NCBI GenBank assembly: GCA_029067025.1 | Contig: JAIEFH010000209.1 | Span: forward strand, 1-8,639 | DNA: 8,639 nt | Reading direction: 5' to 3' | Source: Oscillospiraceae bacterium | GTDB taxonomy: Bacteria > Bacillota > Clostridia > Oscillospirales > Oscillospiraceae | Part shown: positions 6,784-8,639 of the stretch, in pieces | Layout of the letters: every line of letters starts with the position of its first letter | Numbering within the stretch: position 1 is the first letter of the stretch | Position numbers and translations under genes: made by a program | The notes under the pieces: generated by a model | The model's input: the letters and a program-made list of their open reading frames with translations, nothing else | What the model was told of the DNA's origin: nothing | The model's database searches: none

Positions 6784-7320
6784 GTGACCATAGCTAACAC
6801 GGCTCATCAGATCAACGAGGAAATCCGCGACCGCGAGGTGCGTCTCATTGGCGCCGACGGCGCTCAGCTGGGCGTCATGTCCGCGGCTCAGGCTCAGGTT
6901 CGCGCCGACGAGGCCGGCCTTGACCTGGTCAAGATCTCTCCCACCGCCACCCCCCCCGTGTGCAAGCTCATGGACTACGGCAAGTACCGCTTCGAGCAGT
7001 CCAAGCGGGAGAAGGAGGCCAAAAAGAACCAGCACGTGGTGGAGGTCAAGGAGGTGCGGATGTCCCCCGGCATCGACATCGGCGACTTCAACACCAAGCT
7101 GCGCAACGCCCAGAAGTTTTTGAGCGAGGGCAACCGGGTGAAGGTCACCGTCCGTTTCCGGGGCCGGGAGATGGCCCACACCGACATCGGCAAGAAGCTG
7201 CTGCTGGACTTTGCGGATCAGTGTGCCGAGCAGGCCGTGATGGACAAGGAGCCCAAACTGGAGGGCCGGCACATGAGCATCTTCCTGTCCGCGAAAAGTG
7301 CCAAAACCAATAAGCAGTAA
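6784..7320 (+). CDS. infC: Translation initiation factor IF-3
   Basis: IF3 binds the 30S subunit, prevents premature 50S joining and proofreads initiator tRNA and start codon. The N-domain is seen in INEEIRDREVRLIGADGAQLG and PPVCKLMDYGKYRFEQ, the basic linker in SKREKEAKKNQ, and the C-domain in KEVRMSPGIDIGDFNTKLRNAQKFL, KVTVRFRGREMAHTDIG and the PKLEGRHMSIFL end. At 178 residues it is of normal length and appears complete. The interval uses the conventional GTG at 6784. The ribosome site spacing instead favours the in-frame ATA at 6790 (IANTAHQINEE), which would give 176 residues and an IF3-sensitive start. It is first in an operon with rpmI (52 nt downstream) and rplT, behind an L20-type attenuator. 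Confidence 0.97.
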   Translation: MTIANTAHQINEEIRDREVRLIGADGAQLGVMSAAQAQVRADEAGLDLVKISPTATPPVCKLMDYGKYRFEQSKREKEAKKNQHVVEVKEVRMSPGIDIGDFNTKLRNAQKFLSEGNRVKVTVRFRGREMAHTDIGKKLLLDFADQCAEQAVMDKEPKLEGRHMSIFLSAKSAKTNKQ

Positions 7321-7372
7321 GTAACACCCTGCGGCATTTGCCGCGATCAACTACGAAAAGGAGACAACCGCC

Positions 7373-7576
7373 ATGCCTAAAGTGAAAACCCACAGCGGCG
7401 CCAAGAAGCGTTTCAATCTGACCAAGAACGGAAAGGTCAAGCGCGCCCACGCCAACAAGAGCCACCTGCTCAACGGCCACGGCAAGACCCGCAAGCTCAA
7501 GAGAAGCCTCCGCAAGGGCGGCTACGCCGACGTGACCAACGCGGCCACCATCAAGCGCATGGTTCCCTATAAATAA
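7373..7576 (+). CDS. rpmI: Large-subunit ribosomal protein bL35
   Basis: A 67-residue, highly basic protein of the 50S subunit. It has the family signature PKVKTHSGAKKRFNLTKNGK at the N-terminus, then HLLNGHGKTRKLKRSLRK and the usual TIKRMVPYK end; length is normal. AAGGAG (7358-7363) lies 9 nt before the ATG. A short hairpin, GCGGC-ATTT-GCCGC (7331-7344), lies in the 52-nt gap after infC. It has no T run and is more likely a local fold than a terminator. It sits in the standard infC-rpmI-rplT order and so should share the upstream promoter and L20 attenuation. Confidence 0.98.
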   Translation: MPKVKTHSGAKKRFNLTKNGKVKRAHANKSHLLNGHGKTRKLKRSLRKGGYADVTNAATIKRMVPYK

Positions 7577-7619
7577 GGGACGACATCATATTTTACTCAA
7601 TACAGGAGGCTGAACGACA

Positions 7620-7976
7620 ATGGCAAGAGTCAAGGGCGCGATGATGACGCGCAAGAGAAGGAATAAGATCCTCAAGCTGGCCAAGGGCTACTGGGGCGCC
7701 AAGAGCAAGCACTACAAGATGGCCAACGAGCAGGTCATGAAGTCCCTGCAGTACGCCTATGTGGGCCGCCGGCTGAAGAAGCGCGACTTCCGTCAGCTGT
7801 GGATCGCCCGCATCAGTGCCGGCTGCAAGATGAACGGCATGAACTACTCCACCTTCATGCACGGCCTGAAGCTGGCCAATGTGGAGATCAACCGCAAGAT
7901 GCTGGCCGAGATGGCCGTCAACGACAAGGCCGCCTTCACCCAGCTCACTGAGCTGGCCAAGGGCAAACTGGCCTAA
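7620..7976 (+). CDS. rplT: Large-subunit ribosomal protein bL20 (operon autoregulator)
   Basis: A 118-residue early 50S assembly protein that binds 23S rRNA near helices 40-41. The basic N-terminal extension (MARVKGAMMTRKRRNKILKLAKGY region, 1-24) and the globular part FRQLWIARISAGCKMNGMNYSTFMHGLKLANVEINRKMLAEMAVND are typical; length matches Bacillus L20. AGGAGG (7604-7609) lies 10 nt before the ATG, and the gap after rpmI is 43 nt. In Firmicutes free L20 represses this operon through the leader RNA, and the leader here shows a 23S-like stretch and an attenuator consistent with that. It is the last gene of the operon. A structured repeat-like segment and a strong terminator follow. Confidence 0.98.
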   Translation: MARVKGAMMTRKRRNKILKLAKGYWGAKSKHYKMANEQVMKSLQYAYVGRRLKKRDFRQLWIARISAGCKMNGMNYSTFMHGLKLANVEINRKMLAEMAVNDKAAFTQLTELAKGKLA

Positions 7977-8002
7977 AGAGAAGCGCGGAGCCGTCGTGAG
8001 CA

Positions 8003-8085
8003 GCGCGGATGGAGCGGAGCAAAGGCAAAAGCCCAAGGCCCACGCAGTGGGACTGAGTTTTGCCTGAGTCGCAGCGAAGCCGCGC
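8003..8085. repeat. Structured, repeat-like inverted segment after rplT
   Basis: The 140 nt between rplT and the terminator hold no gene but show nested pairing. CCCAC (8039-8043), loop GCA, GTGGG (8047-8051) forms the tip; AGGCAAAA (8023-8030) pairs with TTTTGCCT (8058-8065); GCGCGG (8003-8008) pairs with CCGCGC (8080-8085), separated by equal 14-nt unpaired sides. The flanks to 7977 and 8110 continue a purine-rich, AGCG-like pattern. It lacks a T run, so it is not the terminator itself. It could be a dispersed repeat or a 3'-UTR structure that protects the mRNA end; one copy does not decide. Confidence 0.5.
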
Positions 8086-8118
8086 GTCGCGAACAGGCAC
8101 AGCGTGACAATAAGGAAG

Positions 8119-8153
8119 AAAAAGCGCCCGATTCACTGAATCGGGCGCTTTTT
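8119..8153. terminator. Strong intrinsic terminator of infC-rpmI-rplT
   Basis: A perfect 16-bp stem, AAAAAGCGCCCGATTC (8119-8134) against 8138-8153, with an ACT loop. The GC core (8124-8130/8142-8148) is followed by TTTTT (8149-8153). The A run on the left arm makes it potentially active on both strands. It separates the ribosomal operon from the MoxR gene. Confidence 0.92.
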
Positions 8154-8172
8154 CCGTCCCCAAACAGGGGGC

Positions 8173-8201
8173 TGTTCAAGCCCTTCTTTTTTTGATATAA
8201 T
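8173..8201 (+). promoter_or_regulatory. Predicted extended -10 promoter of the MoxR-type gene
   Basis: TATAAT (8196-8201) is a perfect -10, preceded by TGA to form an extended -10. The -35 at 17 nt (TGTTCA, 8173-8178) is poor. The start would be near 8208, giving a short leader before the AAGGAAG ribosome site (8220-8226). Confidence 0.65.
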
Positions 8202-8235
8202 ACTCTCTACTCTTGCACCAAGGAAGTGACACAAC

Positions 8236-8639
8236 ATGAGTGAAGCATCGTTGGCCGCCCAGGTGGTGGGCGAAGTGAAAAAGGCCGTGGTGGGCAAGGA
8301 CGAGATTGTCATCAAGACGCTGCTGGCTATACTGGCCCGGGGACACGTCCTGCTGGAGGACATCCCCGGCGTGGGCAAGACCACCATGGCCATCGCCTTC
8401 TCCAAGGCCCTGGGCCTGAAATATAACCGGGTGCAGTTCACCCCGGACGTGATGCCCTCCGATTTGACGGGCTTTTCCCTCTATAACAAGGCCGCCGGGC
8501 AGATGGAGTACCAGCCCGGGGCGCTGCTGTGCAATCTGTTCCTGGCCGACGAGCTGAACCGGGCCACCAGCCGCACCCAGTCCGCTTTGCTGGAGGCCAT
8601 GGAGGAGGGCCGGGTGACGGTGGACGGCGGGGCCCATCC
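8236..8639 (+). CDS. MoxR-family AAA+ ATPase (5' part only)
   Basis: MoxR ATPases are AAA+ chaperone-like proteins, usually encoded beside DUF58 and other partner proteins, and linked to maturation of protein complexes or cell-envelope functions. The 134 visible codons of a usual 310-330 cover the front of the ATPase domain. They show VVGKDEIV (18-25), Walker A DIPGVGKTT (42-50), FTPDVMPSDLTG (68-79), the MoxR-typical YQPGAL (92-97), and Walker B FLADELNRA (102-110) with TQSALLEAMEEG (114-125). AAGGAAG (8220-8226) precedes the ATG by 9 nt, behind its own promoter. Specific role and partners lie beyond the right edge. Confidence 0.94.
   Translation, partial: MSEASLAAQVVGEVKKAVVGKDEIVIKTLLAILARGHVLLEDIPGVGKTTMAIAFSKALGLKYNRVQFTPDVMPSDLTGFSLYNKAAGQMEYQPGALLCNLFLADELNRATSRTQSALLEAMEEGRVTVDGGAH

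Noticed and set aside
6769..7350. Minus-strand open frames over infC and those over rplT (7593-8036).
   Set aside because: They run antisense to clearly recognisable IF3 and L20 and have no independent support.

Overview
The window looks like chromosomal DNA from a GC-rich member of the Clostridia, probably an Oscillospiraceae-type gut anaerobe of the Flavonifractor/Oscillibacter kind. That placement is an inference. It rests on an AddAB recombination system rather than RecBCD, strong Shine-Dalgarno sites, sigma-A type promoters, and a Gram-positive style L20 attenuator ahead of infC-rpmI-rplT.

Layout. Positions 1-5877 (minus strand) hold addB followed by addA, which overlaps addB by 11 nt and runs off the left edge. 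Together they encode the AddAB helicase-nuclease for double-strand break repair. addA carries what looks like an in-frame insertion of a double-hairpin palindromic element. AddB lacks a recognisable P-loop where other AddB proteins have one.

Positions 5878-6600 are visibly richer in A+T. They hold addB's promoter, a hairpin terminator, a small unrecognised acidic protein on the minus strand, and a divergent one-domain XRE/Cro-type regulator on the plus strand. Two matching operator-like palindromes (ATGCNAC-N6-GTAGCAT) lie between the two genes and overlap the promoter of the small protein.

Positions 6601-8155 are the translation operon infC-rpmI-rplT. It has a near-consensus promoter and a roughly 140-nt leader that ends in an intrinsic terminator directly before infC. 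The leader contains a stretch resembling the 23S rRNA binding site of L20, as expected for L20 autoregulation. The infC start is probably a non-canonical AUA. After rplT come a structured, repeat-like segment and a strong terminator.

Positions 8156-8639 carry an extended -10 promoter and the first 134 codons of a MoxR-family AAA+ ATPase, cut by the right edge.

No rRNA, tRNA, CRISPR array, transposase or phage structural gene was seen. The less ordinary items are the palindromic insertion in addA, the twin-operator divergent module, the AddB P-loop loss and the infC start.
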